From: JAOUEA01 sp040882605
Lineage (GTDB): Bacteria > Actinomycetota > UBA4738 > HRBIN12
Length of the DNA stretch: 64,000 nt
Assembly (NCBI GenBank): GCA_040882605.1
Contig: JBBEAY010000002.1
Location: forward strand, 1-64,000
Direction: 5' to 3'
Made by a program: the position numbers and the translations under genes. The stretch's first letter is position 1, and each line of letters begins with the position of its first letter. Positions 8,469 through 16,356 of the stretch are shown piece by piece. The notes under the pieces are model-generated. The model ran no database searches and was not told the origin of the DNA. It saw only the letters and a program-made list of their open reading frames with translations.

Positions 8469-9047
8469 TCAGAGCAAGGAGGGAGGCGCTCGGCTCGCGG
8501 CGGCGCGCATGGGCGGACGCCGGGGGGCGACGCTCGATGCGAACGCGCCGGCTGCGACGAGCGAGGGAACCGGGCGGACCGACGGCCACATTAGAACCTG
8601 GGCCAGCTCGGCCGCACGCTCGGTGAGACGGAGGATGTATGCCCCGAGCGTGGCGATGGCGAGCTGCACCCCGAGGCCGATCGCGAGCAAGGGTCCGTGC
8701 GTGAGGTCTTGCAGCAAAGCACCCGAGAGCAGCCGCTCGCCGATCTCCATCGCGAGGAAGGCCGCCGCCTGCACGGCCGCGAGTTTCGCGACGTCGCCGG
8801 TGAACGCCCCCTTCGTCGCTCGATGGGTCAGCCGCGAGAGGGACATCGCGACGAGCGCGACGGCGCCCGCGAGCAGGGCGACCTGCGTTGCGTATGGCAA
8901 GTACCCGTGGCCGGTCTCACCCAACAGCTGGGCACGCGCATCAGCATGCGGAGCGCCGATCGCATAGGCGAGCCAGTGCCCGAGCACGAGCCCGGCACCG
9001 GCGACGCCGACGGTGGCCAAGGTACGACGAGGTTGCAGTCCTCTCAT
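8469..9047 (-). CDS. Small multi-pass membrane protein, function unknown
   Basis: A 192-residue protein with four to five hydrophobic helices and no recognised motif; conserved-looking residues include GETGHGYLPYATQ between the first two helices. The ATG at 9047 lies 7 bases after TACAAT (9060-9055 on the minus strand), so a leaderless transcript is likely and the start at 9047 is preferred over the GTG at 9053. The C-terminus is Arg/Pro-rich. It sits just upstream of the copper run in the same direction and may share that role. Confidence 0.7.
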   Translation of the reverse strand: MRGLQPRRTLATVGVAGAGLVLGHWLAYAIGAPHADARAQLLGETGHGYLPYATQVALLAGAVALVAMSLSRLTHRATKGAFTGDVAKLAAVQAAAFLAMEIGERLLSGALLQDLTHGPLLAIGLGVQLAIATLGAYILRLTERAAELAQVLMWPSVRPVPSLVAAGAFASSVAPRRPPMRAAASRAPPSLL

Positions 9048-9126
9048 CGTCACGATTGTAGGCTCGGGGCCGACATCGAGCGTCAGGGCGACGGAGGAGA
9101 GCGTGGAACCCAGGGAAGAGGCAAAC

Positions 9127-9154
9127 TTGACACTCAGTTGAGGCTGGCTACGCT
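9127..9154 (+). promoter_or_regulatory. Sigma-70-type promoter of the 9179-9623 gene pair
   Basis: TTGACA at 9127-9132, a 16-base spacer and TACGCT at 9149-9154 make one of the best consensus promoters in the window. A GGAAGGAG ribosome site follows, directly before ATG 9179. Confidence 0.65.
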
Positions 9155-9178
9155 CATCCCGACACGGAAGGAGCAGCC

Positions 9179-9376
9179 ATGGCGGTCGAGCAGTCCGACA
9201 TGGGCAAGCAGCCCAAGGACCGACGGTCCGACGACGAGATCCGAGAGCGGCTCATGAGCGACCCGGCGCTACGGCGCCGAGCCGAGGAGGTCGCTTCTAA
9301 GGTCAGCAAGGGTCGCTTAGCAGGAGCTAGCGTGACACGCGAGGAGTTGCCAGACTTCCTGCGTGACATCGGCTAG
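9179..9376 (+). CDS. Small charged protein, possible antitoxin
   Basis: A 65-residue, highly charged, mainly helical protein with a strong ribosome site. Residues about 17-50 (DDEIRERLMSDPALRRRAEEV) look like a long helix of the kind found in antitoxins that bind a small partner. It overlaps the next gene by 14 bases, the usual order and coupling of toxin-antitoxin pairs (antitoxin first). No family is recognised, so the antitoxin reading is inference from size, order and overlap. Confidence 0.6.
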   Translation: MAVEQSDMGKQPKDRRSDDEIRERLMSDPALRRRAEEVASKVSKGRLAGASVTREELPDFLRDIG

Positions 9377-9623
9377 CTGGACTCTCCAACGGCCTCTCCT
9401 GACCGACACGCTGCACGCGTTCTACGCGACGGATCCGACGCGCCATGAGCGACGGCAAGTGCACGAATGGCTCATGGATGCCTGCATCGATCCAGTCGCG
9501 CTGGGTGGGCCTGACCCCGACGTTGACGGCCTCTGGTTCGGGCGTGTGGTGGAGACGAATCTCGGGGTGCTCTACTCCATCGACCCGAAGCAGATGAAGG
9601 TCTTCGTTTCGATTATCCGCTAG
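9363..9623 (+). CDS. Small protein paired with 9179-9376, possible RelE/ParE-like toxin
   Basis: An 86-residue protein starting at a GTG inside the end of the preceding gene. The C-terminus (GVLYSIDPKQMKVFVSIIR) resembles the last two strands of RelE/ParE-fold toxins, which typically read V-LY-ID---K-V-V--I. The N-terminal half does not show the expected Arg-rich helix, so the assignment is weak. It could also be an unrelated small protein. It converges on the ATPase gene ending at 9661. Confidence 0.5.
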   Translation: MTSASWTLQRPLLTDTLHAFYATDPTRHERRQVHEWLMDACIDPVALGGPDPDVDGLWFGRVVETNLGVLYSIDPKQMKVFVSIIR

Positions 9624-9660
9624 TCCAGAAAGCCAGCGATGTAGGTGATCAGCGTCTCCG

Positions 9661-11034
9661 TCAGCTGAACACGTCGCGAGCGGTGATCGTCAGTGTGTCT
9701 CGCGTTGCGCCCTTCACCTGATCGCGGGCGGCGACGATCAGACCCGCGGGCGTTCGAACCTGGGGGAGAGCCTCCGCTTTCACCCGCAGCCCCGCCTCGA
9801 TCCGGCGGGCGTCGACCGATCGGGCCCACTTCGCTTCCGCCACGAGGGTCGCTACCCGCTCGCGTGCGTTCAGCACCACGGCGTCGATCTCCACGCTCGA
9901 GTCCGTTGACCACCAGGGGCCGATCGCGACGACGTCCTCTCCTAGCTCACCGTCCACCGCGAGTCGGCTCAGATGAAGGCGAACCGCCTCCTCCCAGCGG
10001 GGCCCCATGTGGTCGTCGAGCTCCGCGACCAACGACGTGAGGACCGCGCGACCGAGCCCCCGCTCGATCTGATCGCGATAGCGGTCGACCGTCCCGAGCC
10101 AGAAGGCCAGGAAGTTATCTGCGATGCGGTAGACCCTCCGCTTGCTCCTTCGAGGGTCCTCGGTCACCGGCACCAGTCGCTCGATCAGGCGAAGGTCGAT
10201 CAGACGGTCGAGGGTTCGCGCGGGTTCGGCCCTGACGGCATCGGCTATCTCGCCGTGGCGGGTCCTTCCCCCCGCGATGGCCCGCAGCACCATCGACCCC
10301 AGGTCGCCTGAGTCACCCTCGGTGGCGAGCACGAGCTGACCCTCGGTGAGCAGTTGCCCACCGGCGGTCGCGACGAGCTTCGAGAGGTTCTCTTTGACGG
10401 ACGCATCCTGGTTCCACCATGAGAGATAGAGCGGAACTCCTCCGACCAGGCCCCACACCAGCGCTCGGTCCGCGGGGCGCAGCTTCGGGAGCATGAGCGC
10501 AGCTTCGTGTGGTCGGAACGGATGGAGCTGCAGGATCAGGTCGGTGCGACCGTAGAGTGGGGCACGCTCTTCGAGCATCGACTCCATGGTCCGGACCGCG
10601 GAACCGCTGAGCACGACCTTCAGATGGGTCGATGTCCCGGCTCGATCCAGGAAGGCTCGGAGCACCCCCGCAAGCTCAGGCGACGAGGAGACCAGCTCTG
10701 GGAATTCGTCGAGCACTACCAGCAGGGGCTCGGTCGCCGCTGCGGCCAACGTCTCGAAGGCGTCGTCCCAGTCGACGAACGGCCTGGCCTCCAGGTCGCG
10801 CAAGGGAGACGCGACCGTTGAGACGGTTGCGCGTGCCAACATGCGGAGCTCGTCGGGCCGAGGCCGCCCGGCCCCCGTGTGGAATATCACGCGTTCGTGC
10901 TTCGAGAATTCCTGCAGCAAGGCCGTCTTGCCGACCCTCCTCCGCCCCCACACGACGCAGAGACGCGACTCCGGTCGGTCCCACCACGACGCGAGTGCCT
11001 CGAGCTCCTGGGCTCGGTTCACGAACGGTGCCAT
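9661..11034 (-). CDS. AAA-type ATPase with DUF234-like C-terminal domain
   Basis: A 457-residue ATPase of the archaeal-ATPase/DUF234 family common in archaea and scattered in bacteria. Walker A is GRRRVGKT (30-37) and Walker B is LLVVLDEFP (about 103-111). The C-terminal part carries a winged helix region (about 270-320) and a DUF234 domain with EIDAVV and VAEAKW, a spacing like PD-(D/E)xK nucleases. It is a single gene, reading away from a three-copy repeat array just upstream of its start. Patchy distribution of this family suggests horizontal transfer. The cellular role is unknown; nuclease activity is only an inference. Confidence 0.85.
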   Translation of the reverse strand: MAPFVNRAQELEALASWWDRPESRLCVVWGRRRVGKTALLQEFSKHERVIFHTGAGRPRPDELRMLARATVSTVASPLRDLEARPFVDWDDAFETLAAAATEPLLVVLDEFPELVSSSPELAGVLRAFLDRAGTSTHLKVVLSGSAVRTMESMLEERAPLYGRTDLILQLHPFRPHEAALMLPKLRPADRALVWGLVGGVPLYLSWWNQDASVKENLSKLVATAGGQLLTEGQLVLATEGDSGDLGSMVLRAIAGGRTRHGEIADAVRAEPARTLDRLIDLRLIERLVPVTEDPRRSKRRVYRIADNFLAFWLGTVDRYRDQIERGLGRAVLTSLVAELDDHMGPRWEEAVRLHLSRLAVDGELGEDVVAIGPWWSTDSSVEIDAVVLNARERVATLVAEAKWARSVDARRIEAGLRVKAEALPQVRTPAGLIVAARDQVKGATRDTLTITARDVFS

Positions 11035-11041
11035 TGCAATA

Positions 11042-11081
11042 ACTTACAGTTCCTGTTACTTACAGTCAACGTGACTTACAG
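11042..11081. repeat. Three ACTTACAG repeats with 16-base spacing before the ATPase gene
   Basis: ACTTACAG occurs at 11042-11049, 11058-11065 and 11074-11081, exactly 16 bases apart, in an AT-richer patch that ends 8 bases from the ATPase start codon. Read on the minus strand, TTGACT lies 17 bases before a weak TAAGTT hexamer within the array, so the repeats overlap a possible promoter. They look like an operator array, perhaps for autoregulation. Confidence 0.6.
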
Positions 11082-11208
11082 CACGCGTCAGTTCGGCCGA
11101 CCGTGGACAGGACCTGGAGAGGGGTGCACCGGCTTGGGCTCGCGAGCACATGCAGCGCGGCTAGGCTGGCGCCGACATCGGTGGTCTCCAACGGCGAGAC
11201 GGAGGATC

Positions 11209-12066
11209 ATGGAACCGAGTGACGTTCGGACCGTAGGGGTCGTGGGCTGCGGGCTCATGGGCTCGGGTATCGTCGAGGTCGTGGCCCGAGTCGGGCTCGA
11301 CGCGATCTACCTCGAGCCCACCGACGAGCTGGTGGAAGCCGGCCGCGCCCGCATCGAGGCCTCGACCGCCCGCGCGCTCGAGCGTGGGAAGCTCACCGCC
11401 GAAGACCGAGATGCCATGCTCGGCCGAGTCAGCGGTATGACCGACGCCGCCGGGTTCGCCGACGTCGACCTCGTGATCGAGGCCGCCACCGAGGATCCGG
11501 CGATCAAGCTCGACACCTTCCGGAAGCTCAGCGACGTCACGCGAGACGATGTCGTACTCGCCTCGAACACGTCGTCGATCCCGATCGCGACGCTCGGCGC
11601 GGCCACCGGTCGGCCCGATCGTGTGATCGGCATGCACTTCTTCAACCCGCCACCGGTGATGAGCCTCGTGGAGCTCACCCCGTCGCTGTCGACGTCTCCC
11701 GAGACGGTCGAGCTCGTGCGCGGCTTCGGCGAGCGCCTCGGCAAGACAGTCGTTGTTGCGAAGGACCACGCAGGCTTCATCGTGAACCGACTCGTGATCC
11801 CGTACCTGTGCGCGGCGATCAGGCTCTACGACGAAGGGTTCGCAAGCCGAGAGGACATCGACACCGCCATGTCGCTGGGCATGAACCACCCCATCGGTCC
11901 GCTGGCCCTCGCGGACTTCATCGGCCTCGACACCGTGCTGCAGATCGCGGAGGTGCTGCACGGTGAGTTCCGCGACCCGATGTATGCGCCGCCGTCGAGG
12001 CTGCAGCGCATGGTCGACGCCGGACACCTGGGCCGCAAGAGTGGCCGCGGCTTCTACGACTACTGA
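11209..12066 (+). CDS. 3-hydroxybutyryl-CoA dehydrogenase (3-hydroxyacyl-CoA dehydrogenase family)
   Basis: NAD(P)-dependent oxidation of 3-hydroxyacyl-CoA to 3-oxoacyl-CoA in fatty acid or butanoate metabolism. The Rossmann motif GCGLMGSG starts at residue 13, the catalytic region includes SNTSSIPIATL and GMHFFNPPPVMSLVE (catalytic His in HFFNPP), and the C-terminal helical domain has AGFIVNRLVIPYL and MNHPIGPLALADFIGLD. Length of 285 residues is normal for the stand-alone enzyme. A GGAGG site lies 4 bases before ATG 11209, and TAGGCT at 11162-11167 may be its -10 element. No partner acyl-CoA gene is adjacent. Confidence 0.93.
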   Translation: MEPSDVRTVGVVGCGLMGSGIVEVVARVGLDAIYLEPTDELVEAGRARIEASTARALERGKLTAEDRDAMLGRVSGMTDAAGFADVDLVIEAATEDPAIKLDTFRKLSDVTRDDVVLASNTSSIPIATLGAATGRPDRVIGMHFFNPPPVMSLVELTPSLSTSPETVELVRGFGERLGKTVVVAKDHAGFIVNRLVIPYLCAAIRLYDEGFASREDIDTAMSLGMNHPIGPLALADFIGLDTVLQIAEVLHGEFRDPMYAPPSRLQRMVDAGHLGRKSGRGFYDY

Positions 12067-12172
12067 GCCGGTACCTCGATGAGCCGCAGCGCTCGCACCC
12101 GCTGGGTCGCCCGTGTGCTCGAGCCGGGCGTAGATCTCCCCGGCGAAGATCGCGGCAGGGCCGTCGAGCCCG

Positions 12173-13879
12173 CTATCGGTCTGAGCCCGGCTCTTCTAGT
12201 CGATCACGAGCGGTATCGTGTGCCGCGGCCTGAGCCTCGCCCGTCAGCGCCGCCAGGAACTCGTCTCGGTGGATCGATAGCAGTCTCGCGTCGGTTGAAG
12301 CCACCACCGTCGCGGTGCGAGGTACGTCGTGAAGCAGCGCGATCTCCCCGAACTCGTCGCCGGGGCCGAGCGTTCCCAGGCCTTTGCCGGCGCGGGAGAC
12401 TTGCACCTCGCCCACATCGATCGCGTAGTAGCGGTCGCCGGGGTCGCCTTCGCGGATCACGGTGGTGCCGGCTTCCACATCGACAGGCACCGCGTTGCGT
12501 GCCACCCTCTCCAACGCTGGTCCCGGCAACACGGAGAAGATCCGCGTGCGCCGCAGCACCGCGAGCTCTTCCTCGGGCACCCGAACCCCGACGTCGAGGT
12601 TCACGATACGGCGGCGGACGGCGAGCCCGATCGTCGGCAGGAGCAAGCCGCCCGCCAGCAGGGTCCATCGGGGACCGAACGCCACGACCGCGATCGACGC
12701 CGCCAGTGCTCCGAGGCCCTCTCCGGCCATGTACATCGACTCGAGCACCCCGAACACCCGCGTGAGCTTGGCGTCGGGGATAAGCCGCTGCAGCATCGTG
12801 ATGCCCGAGACATGCCCGAGTGCCATTCCCGAGGCCGAGATCCCGAGCATCGGTCCGGCGGCGACAGGCAGGATCGCGGTGGCCATGACCGGGATACCGG
12901 AGAGCATTATCCCGGACCGGAGCGCCCCGGACAGCCGGCGGCGGCTACCGACAACGACGGCGATCGCCGCCCCCACGATCGAGCCGATGCCGAGGGAGAC
13001 GTTCAGCAAGCCCACGCCGGCCTCGCCTGTCCCGAGCACCTCGAACGCCAGCACGACGATCAGCACGTCGATCACTCCCAGCACGAAGGTTGATAGTCCG
13101 AGCAACCCGACGAGCAGACGGGGCCGTGGATCGCTCCAGACCGTGCGGATCCCCTCCGAGACCTCACGCCGGAGCGCTGGGCTCGACTCCGATGCCGACG
13201 CGGTCGTCTCCGCCGTGGGGGGTTCGATCGTCGCGACCAGAAGGGTGCCGAGGAGCAGCAAAGCCGACAGCACAGCGTCGACCGAGCCGGGTCCCGACAG
13301 CGAGCCGCTGACGGCGAAGACCACGGTGGCGAGCAGTGGACCCAGGAAGACGCAGACGCTCTCGATCATGCCCGAGGCCGCATAGGCAGCCGTGAGGTCA
13401 CCAGGTGTCGGCGCGAGGACGGGGAGCAAGGAGCTGTGGGTCGGCCTGATCAACGTGAGGAGCGCTGCGGAGACGGTTGCCACCATGTAGACGATCGCTG
13501 GGGGAAGTCCGGCGAGCATGGCGAACGCGGTGGCGCCTGTGCCCAACGCCAGGCCGGCGTGGGCGAGGATCAACACGCGTTCCCTGCGGTAGCGATCCCC
13601 GAGCACCGAGCCGATGGGAGCCACGACGGCGGCCACGACCAACGTGATCGTGGAGACGAGGCCTGCCCGGGCCGTTCCTCCTTCATCGAATGCGTAGACG
13701 ACGAGCGCGATGTAGGCCGCCCACTCGGCCATGCTGAAGGCGACGAGCGCGAGCAGGGCCTTCACGAGCGACGGCGTGCGGAACGACCGCACGAGCCCGC
13801 GCAGCGATGCCTTCAGCTCTCTCGCGACGGCCTTCGATGTGGTGGCGAGGCCACCCGGAGAATCGTCATCGGCGCCCAT
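12173..13879 (-). CDS. MFS transporter fused to a C-terminal cyclic-nucleotide-binding domain
   Basis: A 568-residue fusion. Residues about 35-425 form a 12-helix major facilitator with the loop motif GDRYRRERV after helix 2. Residues about 440-550 are a cNMP-binding domain with the phosphate-binding cassette GDEFGEIALLHDVPRTATV. A paralogue of the same architecture lies at 21159-22847. ATG 13879 follows TACGGT (13891-13886 on minus) by 6 bases, a leaderless arrangement. The gene is divergent from a Crp-like regulator 51 bases away. Transported substrate is unknown; gating by cAMP or another nucleotide is inferred from the domain. Confidence 0.9.
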   Translation of the reverse strand: MGADDDSPGGLATTSKAVARELKASLRGLVRSFRTPSLVKALLALVAFSMAEWAAYIALVVYAFDEGGTARAGLVSTITLVVAAVVAPIGSVLGDRYRRERVLILAHAGLALGTGATAFAMLAGLPPAIVYMVATVSAALLTLIRPTHSSLLPVLAPTPGDLTAAYAASGMIESVCVFLGPLLATVVFAVSGSLSGPGSVDAVLSALLLLGTLLVATIEPPTAETTASASESSPALRREVSEGIRTVWSDPRPRLLVGLLGLSTFVLGVIDVLIVVLAFEVLGTGEAGVGLLNVSLGIGSIVGAAIAVVVGSRRRLSGALRSGIMLSGIPVMATAILPVAAGPMLGISASGMALGHVSGITMLQRLIPDAKLTRVFGVLESMYMAGEGLGALAASIAVVAFGPRWTLLAGGLLLPTIGLAVRRRIVNLDVGVRVPEEELAVLRRTRIFSVLPGPALERVARNAVPVDVEAGTTVIREGDPGDRYYAIDVGEVQVSRAGKGLGTLGPGDEFGEIALLHDVPRTATVVASTDARLLSIHRDEFLAALTGEAQAAAHDTARDRLEEPGSDR

Positions 13880-13930
13880 CGGCGAACCGTACCCTTGCGG
13901 GCGGGGTGTGGTTCCTGCAAGGCTCCATGC

Positions 13931-14623
13931 GTGACGTCGAAGGACAACGCCCCGCTTCTCGCGAACTCGGCGCTATTCGTCGACCTCGCGCCGAAGGCGC
14001 TGGAGTTCCTGGCGGACCGGGCTACTCACCTGGACTTCGAGCGCGGGCGGCACATCTTCCGACAGGGCGACGAGGGCGACACCTTGTTCGTCATCGCCGA
14101 AGGCCTGGTGAAGGTCTGGGTGTCGTCGGGTGAAGGGGGCGAGATGGTGCTTGCCACCCTGCGATCGCCGGACGCCTTCGGGGAGCTCTCGGCGGTCGAC
14201 GGGCGGCCGCGTTCTGCCTCGGCGACTGCGCTGGAGCCGACGACGTTGGTCGCTCTCGATCGTGCCACGTTGCTCGACGCGGTGCATCGTCACCCGGGGG
14301 TGGCCGACGGCATGCTGCGAGCGCTCGGCGGGCTCGCGCGCCGCATCACCGAGCAGACGTCGGACCTGGTCTTCCTGGATCTCGCCGGACGACTGGCGAA
14401 GACCCTCTCGACGCTCGCCGACCGTGACGGCCGGGCGGAGGGCGACGCGATCGTGCTCGCGCTGCCATTCACCCAAACCGAGCTTGCGGAGATGGTCGGC
14501 GGCTCGCGTCAGAGCGTGAATCAGATCCTGAAGTCGTTCGAGACGCGCGGCTTCCTCGAGGTGCGCGGCCACGAGGTCGTGATCCCGGATCTCGATGCGC
14601 TTCGCCGACGTGGGTCCCGCTGA
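13931..14623 (+). CDS. Crp/Fnr-family transcription regulator
   Basis: A 230-residue regulator. An N-terminal cNMP-type domain (about 10-130, with FRQGDEGDTLFVIAEGLVKV and FGELSAVDGRPRSASATA) is followed by a dimer helix and a winged helix-turn-helix (about 165-225, TQTELAEMVGGSRQSVNQILKS). The GTG at 13931 gives the natural N-terminus; no ribosome site is obvious. Divergence from the MFS-cNMP fusion, with a 51-base gap, suggests it may regulate that gene and itself. It ends 2 bases before the convergent DUF1028 gene. Confidence 0.9.
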   Translation: MTSKDNAPLLANSALFVDLAPKALEFLADRATHLDFERGRHIFRQGDEGDTLFVIAEGLVKVWVSSGEGGEMVLATLRSPDAFGELSAVDGRPRSASATALEPTTLVALDRATLLDAVHRHPGVADGMLRALGGLARRITEQTSDLVFLDLAGRLAKTLSTLADRDGRAEGDAIVLALPFTQTELAEMVGGSRQSVNQILKSFETRGFLEVRGHEVVIPDLDALRRRGSR

Positions 14624-14625
14624 GG

Positions 14626-15528
14626 TCAATCAGGGTCGGGAAGCAGCGCCCGAACGGCCTCGTCGGTGAGCTCGACCTGGCCGTCCGCGATCACCCGGCG
14701 CAGGAGCTCTGCCCAGCCGGGGTGCGCCTTGTGAGCGATCGCGACGGTCGTGCGAGCGTCGTCGAGCCGGCCGGCGCCGGCCATGGCCACGGCCGCCCAG
14801 AAGGCCAGTTCGGGATGGTCCGGCTGGATCTCAAGTGCGCGCAGGCGTTCCTCAAGCGCACCGTCGAGATCGCTCCCGAGCTCGAGCTCCTCGGCGCGCT
14901 CGGCGTGGCCGTACGCCCGCCACAACCGGACGACGCGTGCGAGCTCGTCGACGGGTGTGGCGTGGTCCTCGATGTGGAGGTTGATCACGTGGTCACCCCA
15001 TTCGGTGCCGGTCGGTTCCGCTTCCACGACGAGCATCGCGGCCGACTGCATGCCGCGGATGTCGCCGCGCTCGGCCTGCGCGGCCGCGAGCGCGGCGAGC
15101 AGCCGGTCGGGCAGGTCGCCCTCGGCACTTCGGTAGGCGTCGGCCATCGCGGCCCAAACGGTGCTGCGTTCCATCATGTTGGCTTGCACCGAGAAGCCTT
15201 CGCCGGTGAGGTGGCCGAACTCCCGGATGCAGTCGTCGCCCGTGTGCACGCCGACTTGCCCGGATGCGTCGACGAACGCGACCTGCCGCACTGCACGCCC
15301 TTCGTCGGCGTGAACGAGGGTGTCGAGGGCTTCGGGAGCGCTCCGCCCTCGACGCATCAGCTCCAGACCCAGCGGCCCGTACGAGCGCTCGGCGAACGAT
15401 TGGGTGGCGACGGCGCCGACGCCCGCTTCGGCCCAAGAGACGACGCTCCCGACGGAGAACCAGTGGGACTGCACTGCCACGCCGAGACGCCCAGTCTCGG
15501 GGTCTCGGGCCACGATCGAATAGGTCAT
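14626..15528 (-). CDS. DUF1028-family Ntn-hydrolase-like protein with TPR-like tail
   Basis: Residues 1-210 match the DUF1028 family: the N-terminus MTYSIVARDPETGRLGVAVQ, then VGAVATQSFAERSYGP and FVDASGQVGVHTG. The fold is of the N-terminal nucleophile hydrolase type. The last 90 residues (about 210-300) are helical and read like tetratricopeptide repeats. A GGAGG site precedes ATG 15528. Members are reported near peptidase and amidase genes, but no reaction is established that I know of. The gene stands alone on the minus strand. Confidence 0.88.
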   Translation of the reverse strand: MTYSIVARDPETGRLGVAVQSHWFSVGSVVSWAEAGVGAVATQSFAERSYGPLGLELMRRGRSAPEALDTLVHADEGRAVRQVAFVDASGQVGVHTGDDCIREFGHLTGEGFSVQANMMERSTVWAAMADAYRSAEGDLPDRLLAALAAAQAERGDIRGMQSAAMLVVEAEPTGTEWGDHVINLHIEDHATPVDELARVVRLWRAYGHAERAEELELGSDLDGALEERLRALEIQPDHPELAFWAAVAMAGAGRLDDARTTVAIAHKAHPGWAELLRRVIADGQVELTDEAVRALLPDPD

Positions 15529-15615
15529 GACACTTCAGCACCTCCGCGATGACGTCGAGAGCGCGAACGTACCGCCCCGGCCGGTCACGTGGTCGAACTG
15601 CCGTCCATTGTGACG

Positions 15616-15635
15616 TATGTCACAGATGACATAAT
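15616..15635 (+). promoter_or_regulatory. Inverted-repeat operator and -10 element of vapBC
   Basis: TATGTCA at 15616-15622 and TGACATA at 15627-15633 form a perfect 7-base inverted repeat with a 4-base spacer. CATAAT (15630-15635) overlaps its right arm and lies 6 bases before the ATG at 15642, so the transcript is probably leaderless. RHH antitoxins bind such palindromes to repress their own operon. Confidence 0.65.
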
Positions 15636-15641
15636 CGCTCC

Positions 15642-15863
15642 ATGGTACGAACGACCGTGATGGCGGACCCTATCGTGATGGAACAACTCAAGGCCCTGGC
15701 GGCCGAACGCGGGGTCTCGCTCAGCATGCTAATCCGGGAAGCTTTGAAGGAGAAGGCAGGCGAATACCGGCCGAAGCCGTCGTTCCTAGGCATGTTTGAC
15801 TCCGGGCGAATCGACACGTCGACGACGATCGCCACGGATCGCCTTCCGCCGTGGGACGACTGA
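15642..15863 (+). CDS. Ribbon-helix-helix antitoxin, VapB-like
   Basis: A 73-residue antitoxin. The N-terminal ribbon-helix-helix (about 2-45) reads VRTTVMADPIVMEQLKALAA then GVSLSMLIREALKEK, the strand-helix-helix pattern of CopG/VapB proteins. The C-terminal tail (about 50-73), with PPWDD at the end, is the usual toxin-wrapping segment. It overlaps the PIN toxin by one base (TGATG). Expected role: neutralise the RNase and repress the operon through the palindrome directly upstream. Confidence 0.85.
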   Translation: MVRTTVMADPIVMEQLKALAAERGVSLSMLIREALKEKAGEYRPKPSFLGMFDSGRIDTSTTIATDRLPPWDD

Positions 15864-16276
15864 TGCTGGTTCTCGACACGAGCGTGATCTATGCGGCGGC
15901 CGATCGGCGTGACGCCGCCCATGAGCGGTGCCGCACGCTTCTCGCCGAGAGCGAGGAGCGACTCGTATTGCCGGCGCCGACGCTTCCGGAGCTCGACTAC
16001 CTGTTCCGGCATCGGGGGGTGCCCGAAGGCACGCTGACCATACTGTCCGACATCGGGCGAGGGAGCCTTTCCGTGCTCGACCCCACCCACGACGATCTGC
16101 ATCGTGCGAGCCAAGTCCTGCAGGACTACGCCGACCTTGACGTGGGGTTCGTCGACGCCACCGTGCTGGCGATCGTGGAGCGCGTCGACGAGCCCAAGCT
16201 CGCGACCCTCGACCATCGGCACTTCGCGGTGATGCGTCCACGACACGTCGAAGCGCTAGAGCTGCTGCCTGCTTAG
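15863..16276 (+). CDS. PIN-domain RNase toxin, VapC-like
   Basis: A 137-residue PIN-domain protein. The acidic metal-binding residues are in place: Asp5 in VLDTSVIYA, Glu43 in LPELDY, Asp93/Asp98 in LDVGFVDATVLA, and Asp117 near the end. The start at 15863 is set by the TGATG overlap with the antitoxin stop; an in-frame GTG at 15851 is less likely. Family members cleave tRNA or rRNA; the target here is unknown. Confidence 0.88.
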   Translation: MLVLDTSVIYAAADRRDAAHERCRTLLAESEERLVLPAPTLPELDYLFRHRGVPEGTLTILSDIGRGSLSVLDPTHDDLHRASQVLQDYADLDVGFVDATVLAIVERVDEPKLATLDHRHFAVMRPRHVEALELLPA

Positions 16277-16356
16277 GCCAGCGAGCTTGCGCGGCGCTGT
16301 TCGCGCGAGGGAAACTCCGGTCGGGACGAAGTCCACGACACGACCGGAGGAGACGG

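Noticed and set aside
13436..13930. Upstream extension of the Crp-like gene
   Set aside because: The frame is open but lies antisense to the MFS-cNMP fusion and encodes charged shadow sequence; the family length fits the GTG at 13931.
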